Source: Maribacter sp. (GTDB taxonomy: Bacteria; Bacteroidota; Bacteroidia; Flavobacteriales; Flavobacteriaceae). From it: a stretch of DNA of 13,447 bases. Of the stretch, positions 6,051-13,447 are shown piece by piece (the first letter of the stretch is position 1; every line of letters begins with the position of its first letter). The translations under genes were made by a program, and so were the position numbers. Under the pieces are notes generated by a model that did not search any database, was not told where the DNA came from, and was given only the letters and a program-made list of their open reading frames with translations. Location of the stretch: the NCBI GenBank assembly GCA_018679695.1, contig JAHHKH010000388.1:1-13447 (forward strand), read 5' to 3'.

Positions 6051-7124
6051 ATGAAGCGGATTATATTTCTTTTGTTTCTCACTTGTTTTTCGGTACTGGT
6101 AAGAGCCCAAGAGGTGAAAGATACTTTAAAGGTTGGATATAGTTTGGCCCCACCATTTATTGTTCAAGATGGGGAAGCACTTGGGGGCATCAATATTTGG
6201 TTATGGGAAAAAGTGGCTAGCGACCTAGGATTGGAATTTGTGTATAGGCCAATGGCGTTTAAGGATATGCTCCATGCGCTAGAGATAGGTAGCATTGATA
6301 TGAGTGTCAACCCTCTTACAATTACCAGTGAACGCAGTAAGAAAATGGAATTCACAGATTCGTTCTATGCATCGAACTCCACAATTGCGATTGCCGAGGT
6401 ATCTGCTTTTAAAAAGTTCAAAAGTTTTGTGTCGGGCTTTTTCAATACCAATTTTTTGAAAGGTATGTTGCTATTGGTATTCATTATTTTTCTTTTTGGA
6501 TTGGCAGCCTGGTTTTTTGAGCGTGGAAAGAACAAGGAACAATTCCGAACAGGGTATGGCGGAATATGGGATGGCATCTGGTGGTCAGCAGTTACTTTGA
6601 CCACAGTCGGCTATGGCGATAAGGCCCCAAAAAGTAAAATGGGAAAGGTAACCTCTTTGGTATTAATGTTTGGTGGTTTGTTATTTATTAGTGCCCTAAC
6701 AGCCAGTATTGCATCGGGCTTTACGGTACACCAGTTGAACAGTAATCCTGATAGTTTCAATGAATTCAAGGGCCGTAAAGTGGGAACGGTAACGAATTCG
6801 AGCAGTAATGAGTTTTTAAAAAGCCATTTCTTTAAGGATATCCGTCTTTATGAAGGCGTTGTTCCTGGTCTGTCCGATTTACAAAATAATAAGCTTGATG
6901 CCTTTATATATGATGAGCCTATTTTAAGATATCGTATTCGGCAAGATTCTACCTTGAATAAACTATCGGTGTTGCCCGTAAAATTCGATGTGCAGTTCTA
7001 TGCCTTTGCATTAGAAAGTGGAAAAATAGGGCTAGAACAAAAAATTTCACAAAGAATATTGGAAATTAAAGAGAGTATGGAATGGCAAATTGTGCTGAAC
7101 GAATACGGATTGACCGAAATTTAA
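6051..7124 (+). CDS. GluR0-like ligand-gated potassium channel (prokaryotic ionotropic glutamate receptor homologue)
   Basis: The protein is 357 residues. Residues 1-20 are a signal peptide (cleavage near ARAQ-EV, i.e. after VRAQ). Residues 24-115 are lobe 1 of an SBP_bac_3 amino-acid-binding fold, with Thr90 and Arg95 in LTITSER, positions that bind the ligand carboxylate in glutamine-binding proteins. Residues 135-157 are the first membrane helix. Residues 170-190 are a pore loop with the potassium filter TTVGYGD (184-190). Residues 200-224 are the second membrane helix, ending ALTASIASGF, which resembles the SYTANLAAF gate of animal receptors. Residues 235-357 are lobe 2, with Asp288 in FIYDEP at the amine-binding position. 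S1-M1-P-M2-S2 without M4 is the GluR0 layout. The ligand is probably an amino acid, but this is not proven. It lies in the inner membrane with the sensor in the periplasm, and is convergent with the transport operon. Confidence 0.9.
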   Translation: MKRIIFLLFLTCFSVLVRAQEVKDTLKVGYSLAPPFIVQDGEALGGINIWLWEKVASDLGLEFVYRPMAFKDMLHALEIGSIDMSVNPLTITSERSKKMEFTDSFYASNSTIAIAEVSAFKKFKSFVSGFFNTNFLKGMLLLVFIIFLFGLAAWFFERGKNKEQFRTGYGGIWDGIWWSAVTLTTVGYGDKAPKSKMGKVTSLVLMFGGLLFISALTASIASGFTVHQLNSNPDSFNEFKGRKVGTVTNSSSNEFLKSHFFKDIRLYEGVVPGLSDLQNNKLDAFIYDEPILRYRIRQDSTLNKLSVLPVKFDVQFYAFALESGKIGLEQKISQRILEIKESMEWQIVLNEYGLTEI

Positions 7125-7136
7125 GCTTCAGGCCGA

Positions 7137-7548
7137 TTATGATTCAACAGGGGGTGTACTTTTGGTATATAGGGCAATCGTAATACTAATCTGCGCCAGG
7201 TAATAGGTAGGTAAAATAAGTTTATTCAATGTGTTGTTATTCACAAATTCCTTAAATGCGATAATAGTATCGAATAGCAAAATCAGGGCAATTCCGATAG
7301 CAAAGGGCCATTTGACCATATTTCCCGTGTTAATGCCCAAAGCAGCTCCTAATGAAAGCCAGGATAACCACCCAGCCGTCAAAGACTTTAATTAACTGTT
7401 TGGAAAATGCGGTTACTAGTATTAAAAATCCTGTAGCGGCAACACTAATTTTAAAAATGAAAATAGCTGTGGTCATAACAATTAGTGCCAAAACCATTTG
7501 AACGAACAGCAATACTAAAATCCAGGGTTTGTAATCTATTTTGAGCAT
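7137..7548 (-). pseudogene. Frameshifted YhhN/lysoplasmalogenase-like membrane protein
   Basis: Two overlapping minus-strand frames, 7548-7330 and 7391-7137, each encode hydrophobic helices. Skipping a single T near 7381-7383 (GTCTTTGAC) joins them into a 136-residue, roughly four-helix protein. The second part has features of the YhhN (TMEM86-like) C-terminus: WPFAIGIALILLFDTIIAFKEF and then LPTYYLAQ, corresponding to the family's SDxxLAxxxF and TYxLAQ helices. Intact YhhN proteins are about 210-230 residues with eight helices, so the N-terminal half seems missing as well as the frame being broken. The first ATG overlaps the cotransporter stop (TAATG at 7550-7546), so it was or is translationally coupled to it. 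YhhN enzymes hydrolyse the vinyl ether of lysoplasmalogens. The alternative is two real small membrane genes, or a sequencing error at the T run. Confidence 0.55.
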
Positions 7549-9743
7549 TAACCTACCGTCGATTCATTTTCGATCAAATCCAAATCAAGTTCATTAAAAT
7601 TATTGGCCGCTTTTACTAGGAGTGTAGAACCTATGGTCTCAAATAAATGATTTGTTTTTAATACGAACTCCGCCTGTTTTTCGATCTTGTAATTTGGGAT
7701 ACCTACCAAGGTCAAATTGGTCTTGTCAGATTCCTGCGCGATGATATCATAAAACCGTTTTTGTTCGACTGCGTTATTGATAATCTTGATTTCAACGTTT
7801 ACGCGTAAGTCCTCAACGAGTCTTGCGATCTTATGATGTATCAAATCAACATCCACATTATTATTGTTTACAAAAAGTACCCTTATTTTAGGGCTGTTCC
7901 ACTTTGGGGAGGCAATTATAAAACGGGCAATATTGAGCATCATTTCCGCATTTTTGCTATCGGTCTCCCTCCACCAAAGATCTACAGTTCGGTAATTCCC
8001 GAATTTGGATTTTCTATCAAAGTCCAAATACAATAAATTATAGTCCAAGTGCAAAAGCGTCTCGGTCATTTTTGCATATTCCGAGGAGTTCTCCAATCCT
8101 TTGGGCCAACCCATCATTATTGTATTGGGCTCTACTCCCGAGAAGCCAAAGGTTGAGGCGATATTGGTGATACCCGTATAGATGTTTTCGACCTTGATTT
8201 GTCGAGCGAAAATACCCAGTTCCTTGAAATTTTCATCCCGAACTGTTTGTTCAACCTTTCGCAGGGGTACTTCATTTTTTTTGTCAAGAATCAACTTGAA
8301 ATTCGTAACAATACCTGTGCGACCCGATACTGTTTTGCCTAATTCAAGTAAGTATTTTTGATGGTCACTTTTTCCGCTGAATAGAATGATATTGGGATTC
8401 CAATTGGTATTCTCATCGTCCTTTTCATCTATCTTTTTGAGGCCTTTATTCACGACGTTCTCCCAGACACTGCGCCAAACATCATTCGATTGGATCTTTA
8501 CTTCTTTACGTTGTAGTCCAAAATATAAAGCGGTAATTACGGCAAGCGCAGCCATCATGGCAATCATATCCAGTTTGAACATTACAACAAAACAAGCGAT
8601 AAAACCAAGCAAGCCAATCCAGCGTTTTATTTTGAACGTGGGTTGAAAGTCAGGATTTGCCCAACTTTCCAGAAAATAGGAAATATTTATAAAGCCGTAT
8701 GCGGTTAAATAAAACATAGATACCACGCGGGCAATTACGTCCAGTTCACCAATCAGTATTCCGGCTTCCGCAATAAGAAAAACGAGGAAAAGTGCATTAA
8801 TAGGTTCGTTGTTCGTTCCTCTTCCCTTACCAAATATTTGAGGTGTTACTTTATCCCTGGACATGGCCTGCAAAATCCTAGGCCCCCCTAAAATCCCGCC
8901 CAAGGCAGAAGATAAGGTCGCCCCCCAGATCCCCGCAACCACTGCAGGAGCAAAAAGGGCCATTTTCATAAGAATATTATAGTCAGTCCTTAATATTTCC
9001 GGATTTATGGCAAAAGACATGAATACGGCCAAAAGAATATACACTATCAAGCCTGTACCTATCGCAGCGAGCGTACCAATTGGAATTGATTTCTTAGGAT
9101 CTTTCAAATCACCGCTCATAGCGATACCCGCAGTAAAACCAGTAACTGCAGGAAAGAAAACAGCAAAAACAACCTCCAAGGAAACTGCACCTTCAGAGGG
9201 GAACAAGGCAACCGACCGAGGGGCAAATTCGAAAGCACCAAAAAAGATAGCTAGCAGGGAAATGACGATGGCTGCCAGAATGAAATATTGTGCCTTTAAA
9301 GCAACCGAGGTACTGATTATTGCCAATAAAGTGAGTGCCAAAAGGGCGAAGGTCCCGGTAAGGCGAAAATCGTTAACCGACATGCCGAATCCAAAATATG
9401 AATTGAAACTCTCTGAAAAACCAATAAGATATAAGGCAATCGAAAAGGCCGTGCCCACATAAAGGGCGATACCTATAGACCCTCCAATGGGTATGCCCAT
9501 ACTTCGCGAGAGGACATAATAAATTCCTCCAGCACCGATTTTCTTATCCGTGGCAACAGAAGAAACACTCAATCCTGTGGTAACTGCAATTACATGGGCA
9601 ATGATTATTATCCCAATGGCTCCTAAAAGTCCGGCATTCCCAACAACCCAACCCAGGCGCAAATACATGATAACACCTAAAATGGTAAGGATAGAAGGTG
9701 TGAATACACCGGCAAAAGTCCCAAACTTCTTTTTTTCTGACAT
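7548..9743 (-). CDS. Bacterial cation-chloride cotransporter (SLC12 / APC superfamily)
   Basis: The protein is 731 residues. The N-terminal 400 or so residues hold about 12 membrane helices of the APC fold, starting with the family signature GTFAGVFTPSILTILGVIMYLRLGW (residues 8-32), followed by GAGGIYYVLSRSMG (70-83) and FFPAVTGFTAGIAMSGDLKDP. Residues from about 440 to 731 form the soluble SLC12 C-terminal domain, beginning near NPNIILFSG and including MMGWPKGL and LLYLDFDR. This is the architecture of Na-K-Cl/K-Cl cotransporters, shorter than animal members because the long regulatory N-terminus is absent. It should carry chloride together with potassium and/or sodium across the inner membrane; which ions cannot be read from sequence. 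The downstream membrane gene overlaps its stop codon. A potassium-channel-like receptor gene lies convergent beyond that. Confidence 0.92.
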   Translation of the reverse strand: MSEKKKFGTFAGVFTPSILTILGVIMYLRLGWVVGNAGLLGAIGIIIIAHVIAVTTGLSVSSVATDKKIGAGGIYYVLSRSMGIPIGGSIGIALYVGTAFSIALYLIGFSESFNSYFGFGMSVNDFRLTGTFALLALTLLAIISTSVALKAQYFILAAIVISLLAIFFGAFEFAPRSVALFPSEGAVSLEVVFAVFFPAVTGFTAGIAMSGDLKDPKKSIPIGTLAAIGTGLIVYILLAVFMSFAINPEILRTDYNILMKMALFAPAVVAGIWGATLSSALGGILGGPRILQAMSRDKVTPQIFGKGRGTNNEPINALFLVFLIAEAGILIGELDVIARVVSMFYLTAYGFINISYFLESWANPDFQPTFKIKRWIGLLGFIACFVVMFKLDMIAMMAALAVITALYFGLQRKEVKIQSNDVWRSVWENVVNKGLKKIDEKDDENTNWNPNIILFSGKSDHQKYLLELGKTVSGRTGIVTNFKLILDKKNEVPLRKVEQTVRDENFKELGIFARQIKVENIYTGITNIASTFGFSGVEPNTIMMGWPKGLENSSEYAKMTETLLHLDYNLLYLDFDRKSKFGNYRTVDLWWRETDSKNAEMMLNIARFIIASPKWNSPKIRVLFVNNNNVDVDLIHHKIARLVEDLRVNVEIKIINNAVEQKRFYDIIAQESDKTNLTLVGIPNYKIEKQAEFVLKTNHLFETIGSTLLVKAANNFNELDLDLIENESTVG

Positions 9744-9791
9744 GCTTTTAATAGTAAATAATACTTTCTTCCCAAAAACAAGTAATATACT

Positions 9792-9828
9792 TAAACTTTT
9801 TATCCTGACATTATACCTGAAAAGTTTA
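9792..9828. repeat. 9-base perfect inverted repeat in the divergent intergenic region
   Basis: TAAACTTTT at 9792-9800 and AAAAGTTTA at 9820-9828 are perfect reverse complements separated by 19 bases. The repeat lies between two divergent start codons, so it is not positioned as a terminator. It could be an operator or an mRNA leader hairpin, or chance in AT-rich DNA. Confidence 0.35.
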
Positions 9829-9886
9829 TTGAAGAGAATGATTCAGGTTGTTCATTTAGGAACCAAAATGAATTTAATAATGAGTA

Positions 9887-9921
9887 TATTTAAGTTAAAT
9901 AAAACACATTACTTTAAGTAA
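9887..9921. promoter_or_regulatory. Two short palindromes upstream of the oxidoreductase operon
   Basis: TATTTAAGTTAAATA at 9887-9901 and TTACTTTAAGTAA at 9909-9921 are each perfect palindromes around a single central base. Their centres are 21 bases apart, and both contain TTTAAGT. The second ends 5 bases before the ATG at 9927. A further TTTAAGT occurs on the minus strand at 9789-9795. They may bind a regulator of the operon, but AT-rich DNA makes chance palindromes common. No full TAnnTTTG promoter was found here. Confidence 0.35.
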
Positions 9922-9926
9922 GGATT

Positions 9927-11243
9927 ATGGCAGATTATTCCAAAAAATCAAAGTTAGAAATTGACCGAAGATCATTTATAAAAAAATCGGGATTAGCTCT
10001 AGTAGGTAGCTCATTGGTATATCCTTCAGGTATGTTGGAAGCGAAAATGAGTCTACAGGATTCTCAACTAAAAGTCGGGCTGATAGGATGTGGAGGACGT
10101 GGTACGGGCGCTGCTGTGCAAGCCCTACATGCCGATCCGGGGGCCGTACTTACCGCTATGGGTGATGTTTTTGAAGATCGTTTGGAAAGTGCATTTACAG
10201 AGATTATCAAAGTGGCTGGTAATCAGGTCAAAGTCGGCAAGGCACAAAAGTTTATCGGATTTGATGCGTATCAAAAAGTATTGGATTCTGGGGTAGATGT
10301 TGTTTTGCTTACTACACCGCCTGGTTTTAGACCTGACCACTTGACGGCAGCGATCAATGCGGGCAAACATGTTTTTTGCGAAAAACCTGTTGCCGTTGAT
10401 GCCCCTGGTGTTCGAAAAGTATTGGCGGCTGCTAAAATGGCCAAGGATAAAAGATTATCCTTGGTTTCTGGGTTTTGTTTTAGGTATGACAATGCCAAAA
10501 GAGCAACTTTTGGAAAGATATTGAATGGGGATATAGGGAACATTAACACCATAACCACTTTCCGTAATGGTGGTGAACTTTGGTATAAGGAGCGTCAATC
10601 AGATTGGTCACAGATGACCTATCAGATGCGCAATTGGTATTACTACAATTGGCTATCAGGTGATTTTATCGTTGAAATGGCTGTCCATAGTTTGGATTTG
10701 ATGTCATGGGCAATGGGTGATGTTATGCCGATAAGTGCTGTAGGAACTGGGGGCAGACAAGCTAGAACCCACGAACGTTATGGTAATATTTATGATCATT
10801 TTGCTGTGGAATTTAAATATGAAAACGGTGCCAAAGGCTATCATTTTACAAGGCAACAAGCCGATACTTCCCGCAGAAATAGTGTAGATATAATTGGGGC
10901 GAATGGAACTGCAACAATCAATGTTGGTCGGCAATATGAAATCAAGGGTCCTGAACAAAGTTGGAAATTCGAAGGTGAAAGTAATAATATGTATCAGACC
11001 GAACACGATGAGCTTTTTGCGGCCATACGAAGTGGAAAACCACTTAACGATGGTGAATTTATGGCGAACAGCACGATGTTGGGAATTTGGGCCCGTATGG
11101 CGGCCTACACGGGGCAAACCATTTCTTGGGATCAAGCCTTGAATTCCAAAGAATCCCTTGGGCCTAAAAATGAGGACTATGCCTGGGATTATGAATGGTC
11201 AATGCCGTCTATTGCGGTTCCGGGAAAGACCAAGTTTGTATAA
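9927..11243 (+). CDS. Tat-exported Gfo/Idh/MocA-family NAD(P)-dependent oxidoreductase
   Basis: The protein is 438 residues. Residues 12-40 are a twin-arginine signal (DRRSFIKKSGLALVGSSL), so the enzyme should be exported folded, with its cofactor bound, to the periplasm. The Rossmann motif GLIGCGGRGTG is at 51-61. The family's catalytic-lysine motif CEKPVAVD is at 151-158 (Lys153). The second domain has VEMAVHSLDLMSWAMG at 249-264, with His254 and Asp257 at the usual active-site positions. Members oxidise or reduce sugar hydroxyls. Exported Bacteroidota members beside DUF1080 proteins are associated with forming 3-keto-glycosides, which fits the next gene, 18 bases downstream and surely in the same operon. 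The sugar substrate and the cofactor recycling route in the periplasm are not evident. Confidence 0.93.
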   Translation: MADYSKKSKLEIDRRSFIKKSGLALVGSSLVYPSGMLEAKMSLQDSQLKVGLIGCGGRGTGAAVQALHADPGAVLTAMGDVFEDRLESAFTEIIKVAGNQVKVGKAQKFIGFDAYQKVLDSGVDVVLLTTPPGFRPDHLTAAINAGKHVFCEKPVAVDAPGVRKVLAAAKMAKDKRLSLVSGFCFRYDNAKRATFGKILNGDIGNINTITTFRNGGELWYKERQSDWSQMTYQMRNWYYYNWLSGDFIVEMAVHSLDLMSWAMGDVMPISAVGTGGRQARTHERYGNIYDHFAVEFKYENGAKGYHFTRQQADTSRRNSVDIIGANGTATINVGRQYEIKGPEQSWKFEGESNNMYQTEHDELFAAIRSGKPLNDGEFMANSTMLGIWARMAAYTGQTISWDQALNSKESLGPKNEDYAWDYEWSMPSIAVPGKTKFV

Positions 11244-11261
11244 GCTACTAAATGCCATGAT

Positions 11262-12008
11262 ATGAAAATCAAAATCAGTATCGCCCTTTTCGCATTGGCT
11301 ATATTTTCAACAAAAACCTATGGCCAGGACCAATCCATAGTTTTCGGTTCGGAAACCACCCTTGGACAAGTAACTTCAAGGTCAGGCAGCGAAAAAAGTA
11401 TCAATTGGATCAATGTTAATACCGAACAGGATACCTGGTATACCAAGAAGGATCTTCTTATTTGTACAGGAAATCCTATTGGCGTAATGCGTTCGGCCAA
11501 GCAATACGAGAATTTTATTCTTCAAATAGAATGGAGACATATGGAATCAGGAGGTAATTCCGGTGTATTTGTTTGGAGTGATGCCAAACCAGATCCAAAG
11601 TCGCGTTTACCTGGAGGTGTAGAAGTTCAAATGCTTGAATTGGATTGGGTGAAATTGAACAAACGAGACGGTATAGAACCTCCAATAGCTTATGTTCATG
11701 GTGAATTGTTCGGTGTTGGTGGGGTCGAAACGGTACCTGATAATCCGCGAGGTACCAGAAGTAAATCCATTGAAAATAGGGCTTTGGGCAAAGAACAATG
11801 GAATAGTTACACGGTTGTTTGTGTTGACGGGACGATTAAACTTTCGGTAAACGGTAAATTCGTGAATGGGATTCGAAATTCAAGTATTAAAAAAGGCTAT
11901 CTCTGTCTTGAATCCGAAGGAGCCGAGATTCAATTTCGAAACCTTAGGCTCATTGAATTGCCTAAAGGCGTTACATCGAAGGAACAAGCTGTTGATGAGT
12001 TGAAATAA
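11262..12008 (+). CDS. Secreted DUF1080 protein (3-keto-disaccharide hydrolase family)
   Basis: The protein is 248 residues with a signal peptide ending near KTYGQ (residues 1-22). The mature part is a single DUF1080 (PF06439) concanavalin-like jelly roll. Characteristic segments are YENFILQIEWRHMESGGNSGVF (82-103; split here as YENFILQIEWR and NSGVF) and GGVEVQMLELD (118-128), with acidic and aromatic residues Glu90, Trp91, Arg92, Glu121 and Glu126 in conserved positions. A C-terminal strand pattern of NGKFVNG and GYLCLESEGAEIQFRNLRL follows. Family knowledge: DUF1080 enzymes cleave glycosidic bonds after the sugar has been oxidised at C3. The gene directly follows the Tat-exported oxidoreductase, which would make that keto group. 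The protein is probably periplasmic; there is no lipobox cysteine. It is convergent with the next gene, 5 bases apart. Confidence 0.9.
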   Translation: MKIKISIALFALAIFSTKTYGQDQSIVFGSETTLGQVTSRSGSEKSINWINVNTEQDTWYTKKDLLICTGNPIGVMRSAKQYENFILQIEWRHMESGGNSGVFVWSDAKPDPKSRLPGGVEVQMLELDWVKLNKRDGIEPPIAYVHGELFGVGGVETVPDNPRGTRSKSIENRALGKEQWNSYTVVCVDGTIKLSVNGKFVNGIRNSSIKKGYLCLESEGAEIQFRNLRLIELPKGVTSKEQAVDELK

Positions 12009-12013
12009 AAAAA

Positions 12014-12727
12014 TTAAAAAGAATTAAATCCCCTGACATTGCCCATATCCAAATTCATTGGACCTAATCGATGTGATTTGGGTAAAAAGGCCCCACTTGA
12101 AACCAGTTGCCAATCATCCCATGTTGCCTCCAATCCACCGATAGGGATAATTTTCACCCACATTTTATAGCTTATGGGAAAGCCGTTGGGTTGTAATTTC
12201 CACAAGTAAGAATCGCCTGGAGTACTTCCACCACTGGTATAAGTAACCAATAGCCCATTGGTACCATCATCCAATTCAACCAAACTACGTTCTACCCCAC
12301 TATCAAAAACCTTAAAAGGGGCAACAAGCCAAAAAGAATCATTGTTAAACAACTTAATGGCCTTTGAAATAGATTTTTCCCGTCGTTGGTCATTATTGAT
12401 TTTCACTCCTTTTTCAAAAACATAACTGCGTTCGGGATTATTGAGCATGAGATTAACAGTAATATCATCCCATGAAACCTTTGCCTTACCCAAGGTTTTA
12501 TCCCAGATATAGGTGTGCTTTCCACTACGAAACGACCAGCTAAGATAACGTGTGTTTTTGAAGGCTTCCCCATTTACTGCGTTGAACATCTTTAAGGCTA
12601 AAGCATCGGCTTGTGGACCGGATTTTCCTGTGGGCAAGGGTTCATTATAAACGACATAGACCGCAATTGCAGCAACTACGAACAACAGTAGTACAGCAGC
12701 AATTATTCTTTTGAGTTTTCTTTGCAT
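12014..12727 (-). CDS. Membrane-anchored conserved hypothetical protein, possibly LolA-like fold
   Basis: The protein is 237 residues. Residues 7-28 form one hydrophobic helix after a basic start (MQRKLKR). No signal-peptidase or lipobox site is obvious, so it is probably anchored in the inner membrane with its body in the periplasm. The body is rich in alternating beta strands with repeated WD and YLW elements (YLSWSF, HTYIWDKTLGKAKVSWDD, DSYLWKL, LEATWDDW). This is suggestive of a LolA/LppX-type half-barrel, though I cannot assign a named family. It starts 4 bases after the FAD-dependent oxidoreductase stop on the same strand, so the two form an operon. A lipid- or isoprenoid-handling partner role for that enzyme is conceivable but unproven. 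Confidence 0.82.
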   Translation of the reverse strand: MQRKLKRIIAAVLLLFVVAAIAVYVVYNEPLPTGKSGPQADALALKMFNAVNGEAFKNTRYLSWSFRSGKHTYIWDKTLGKAKVSWDDITVNLMLNNPERSYVFEKGVKINNDQRREKSISKAIKLFNNDSFWLVAPFKVFDSGVERSLVELDDGTNGLLVTYTSGGSTPGDSYLWKLQPNGFPISYKMWVKIIPIGGLEATWDDWQLVSSGAFLPKSHRLGPMNLDMGNVRGFNSF

Positions 12728-12731
12728 TGGC

Positions 12732-13447
12732 TTAATTGGAATTCCCCATTACTTTTTTGATGATATTCTTTTTAGTGATTACCGAAGCGGTCAGTACGCC
12801 AGAATATAAGGCTCCCGCGACACCTGCTGTAACTATATCCTGCCCGGTTAGAAAGAAATTCTTAATAGGGGTCCTTGGCCTCAGGAATTTCTGTCTAAAA
12901 CGTTCTGGAGTGTGGTCTAATCCATAGATTTCGCCTTCTGTATAATTGACAAAATGCTTTGTGGTTAAAGGAGAGGACAATTCATAATAGTCAACTTTGC
13001 CCTTTAAATGCGGTAAATAATCATAGAGGACCTTTAACAACCGTTGTGCCGTCTTTTCTTTTCTTTCCTCATAATCCTCGCCGCGTTTCTTCCATTTGGT
13101 ACCATCCCATTTTGCAAAGTTGCTATAGGGTTGGAGCGTAATGATATCTATAGTGCTTTTGCCAGGATACCTATTTGGCCAATCGGGATCTTTTGCTGAA
13201 GGGAATGAGATGTATACCACTGGTAAGGGAGCGTTGTTATCCTTTAAAAATTGGTCAACTGCAGCATCATGGTCTTCTGTGCTATCAGGATAAATCCAAT
13301 AATTGGTTTTGGGTAATTTTAATTCCTCAGGTGAGCCATTTAGGCCAATATAAAGGCATGCATGGGCCACTGAACGTCGCAATTTGGTCAATTGCCCTTC
13401 AAGTTTGTATTTTACCTTAATTTTTTCTGGCAACAGTTTTGTATAAG
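12732..13447 (-). CDS. RetSat/CrtI-like FAD-dependent oxidoreductase, C-terminal part (5' end beyond window)
   Basis: About 238 C-terminal residues are visible. The frame stays open through the right edge, so the apparent TTG start near 13433 is not real. The end of the protein is typical of the all-trans-retinol 13,14-reductase/phytoene desaturase family: SSPLTTKHFVNYTEGEIYGLDHTPERF, then RPRTPIKNFFLTGQDIVTAGVAGALYSGVLTAS, which is the C-terminal flavin-contacting segment. The N-terminal FAD-binding Rossmann motif lies outside the window. Family members reduce, desaturate or isomerise polyenes such as carotenoids or retinoids. In flavobacteria, which are often carotenoid-pigmented, a polyene or lipid substrate is plausible. 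The membrane-anchored hypothetical gene follows after 4 bases. Confidence 0.9.
   Translation of the reverse strand, partial: YTKLLPEKIKVKYKLEGQLTKLRRSVAHACLYIGLNGSPEELKLPKTNYWIYPDSTEDHDAAVDQFLKDNNAPLPVVYISFPSAKDPDWPNRYPGKSTIDIITLQPYSNFAKWDGTKWKKRGEDYEERKEKTAQRLLKVLYDYLPHLKGKVDYYELSSPLTTKHFVNYTEGEIYGLDHTPERFRQKFLRPRTPIKNFFLTGQDIVTAGVAGALYSGVLTASVITKKNIIKKVMGNSN

Noticed and set aside
9007..9462. Plus-strand open frame of 151 codons inside the cotransporter
   Set aside because: It is a shadow of the clearly coding minus-strand transporter and shows no motif.
10704..11135. Minus-strand open frame of 143 codons
   Set aside because: It is antisense to the well-supported oxidoreductase gene, with no recognisable domain.
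12008..12035. Possible terminator between convergent genes near the A-rich run
   Set aside because: No stem with a convincing GC-rich inverted repeat is visible; only an A/T-rich stretch.
1..13447. CRISPR arrays, tRNA or rRNA genes, insertion sequences, riboswitches
   Set aside because: No regularly spaced repeats, no cloverleaf-like or ribosomal sequence, no transposase-like protein and no recognisable riboswitch core was seen on either strand.

Overview
The window looks like chromosomal DNA from a marine-type flavobacterium (phylum Bacteroidota). This rests on the moderate-to-low GC content, the near absence of Shine-Dalgarno sequences, several copies of the Bacteroidota promoter form TTTG-N18/19-TAnnTTTG, and the protein families present. 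Genus cannot be read from the sequence. There are no rRNA or tRNA genes, CRISPR arrays, insertion sequences or phage structural genes. Genes are densely packed: the longest stretch without a gene is the 183-base divergent region at 9744-9926, so no gap exceeds 300 bases.

Region 1 (1-5543) is rich in DNA-repair genes. On the minus strand, uvrA is followed by a LOG-type nucleotide phosphoribohydrolase that runs off the left edge. Divergent from uvrA is a small protein with an N-terminal Tudor/UvrD-C-terminal-like domain. Next come a DUF4130/TIGR03915 'probable DNA metabolism' gene and, directly upstream of it, a 61-codon ORF ending in QLSLF, which matches the beta-sliding-clamp-binding consensus. 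Both are divergent from a LexA-like XRE-HTH/S24 self-cleaving repressor. The region between them holds four related GGA-N5/6-TCC imperfect palindromes overlapping promoter elements in both directions. This looks like a small damage-inducible module, and it is the best candidate here for something undescribed. The radical SAM partner that normally accompanies TIGR03915 is not present.

Region 2 (5545-9743) holds a GNAT acetyltransferase and a set of membrane transport genes. One is a GluR0-like receptor channel: a periplasmic amino-acid-binding fold split by a pore with a TVGYGD potassium filter. Facing it is a bacterial cation-chloride cotransporter (SLC12-like), translationally coupled through TAATG to a frameshifted YhhN/lysoplasmalogenase-like membrane gene.

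Region 3 (9927-12008) is a two-gene operon: a Tat-exported Gfo/Idh/MocA oxidoreductase and a secreted DUF1080 (3-keto-disaccharide hydrolase) protein. Together they suggest periplasmic oxidation and cleavage of a glycoside through a 3-keto intermediate.

Region 4 (12014-13447, minus strand) holds the C-terminal part of a RetSat/CrtI-like FAD-dependent oxidoreductase, entering from the right edge, followed 4 bases later by a membrane-anchored conserved hypothetical protein.
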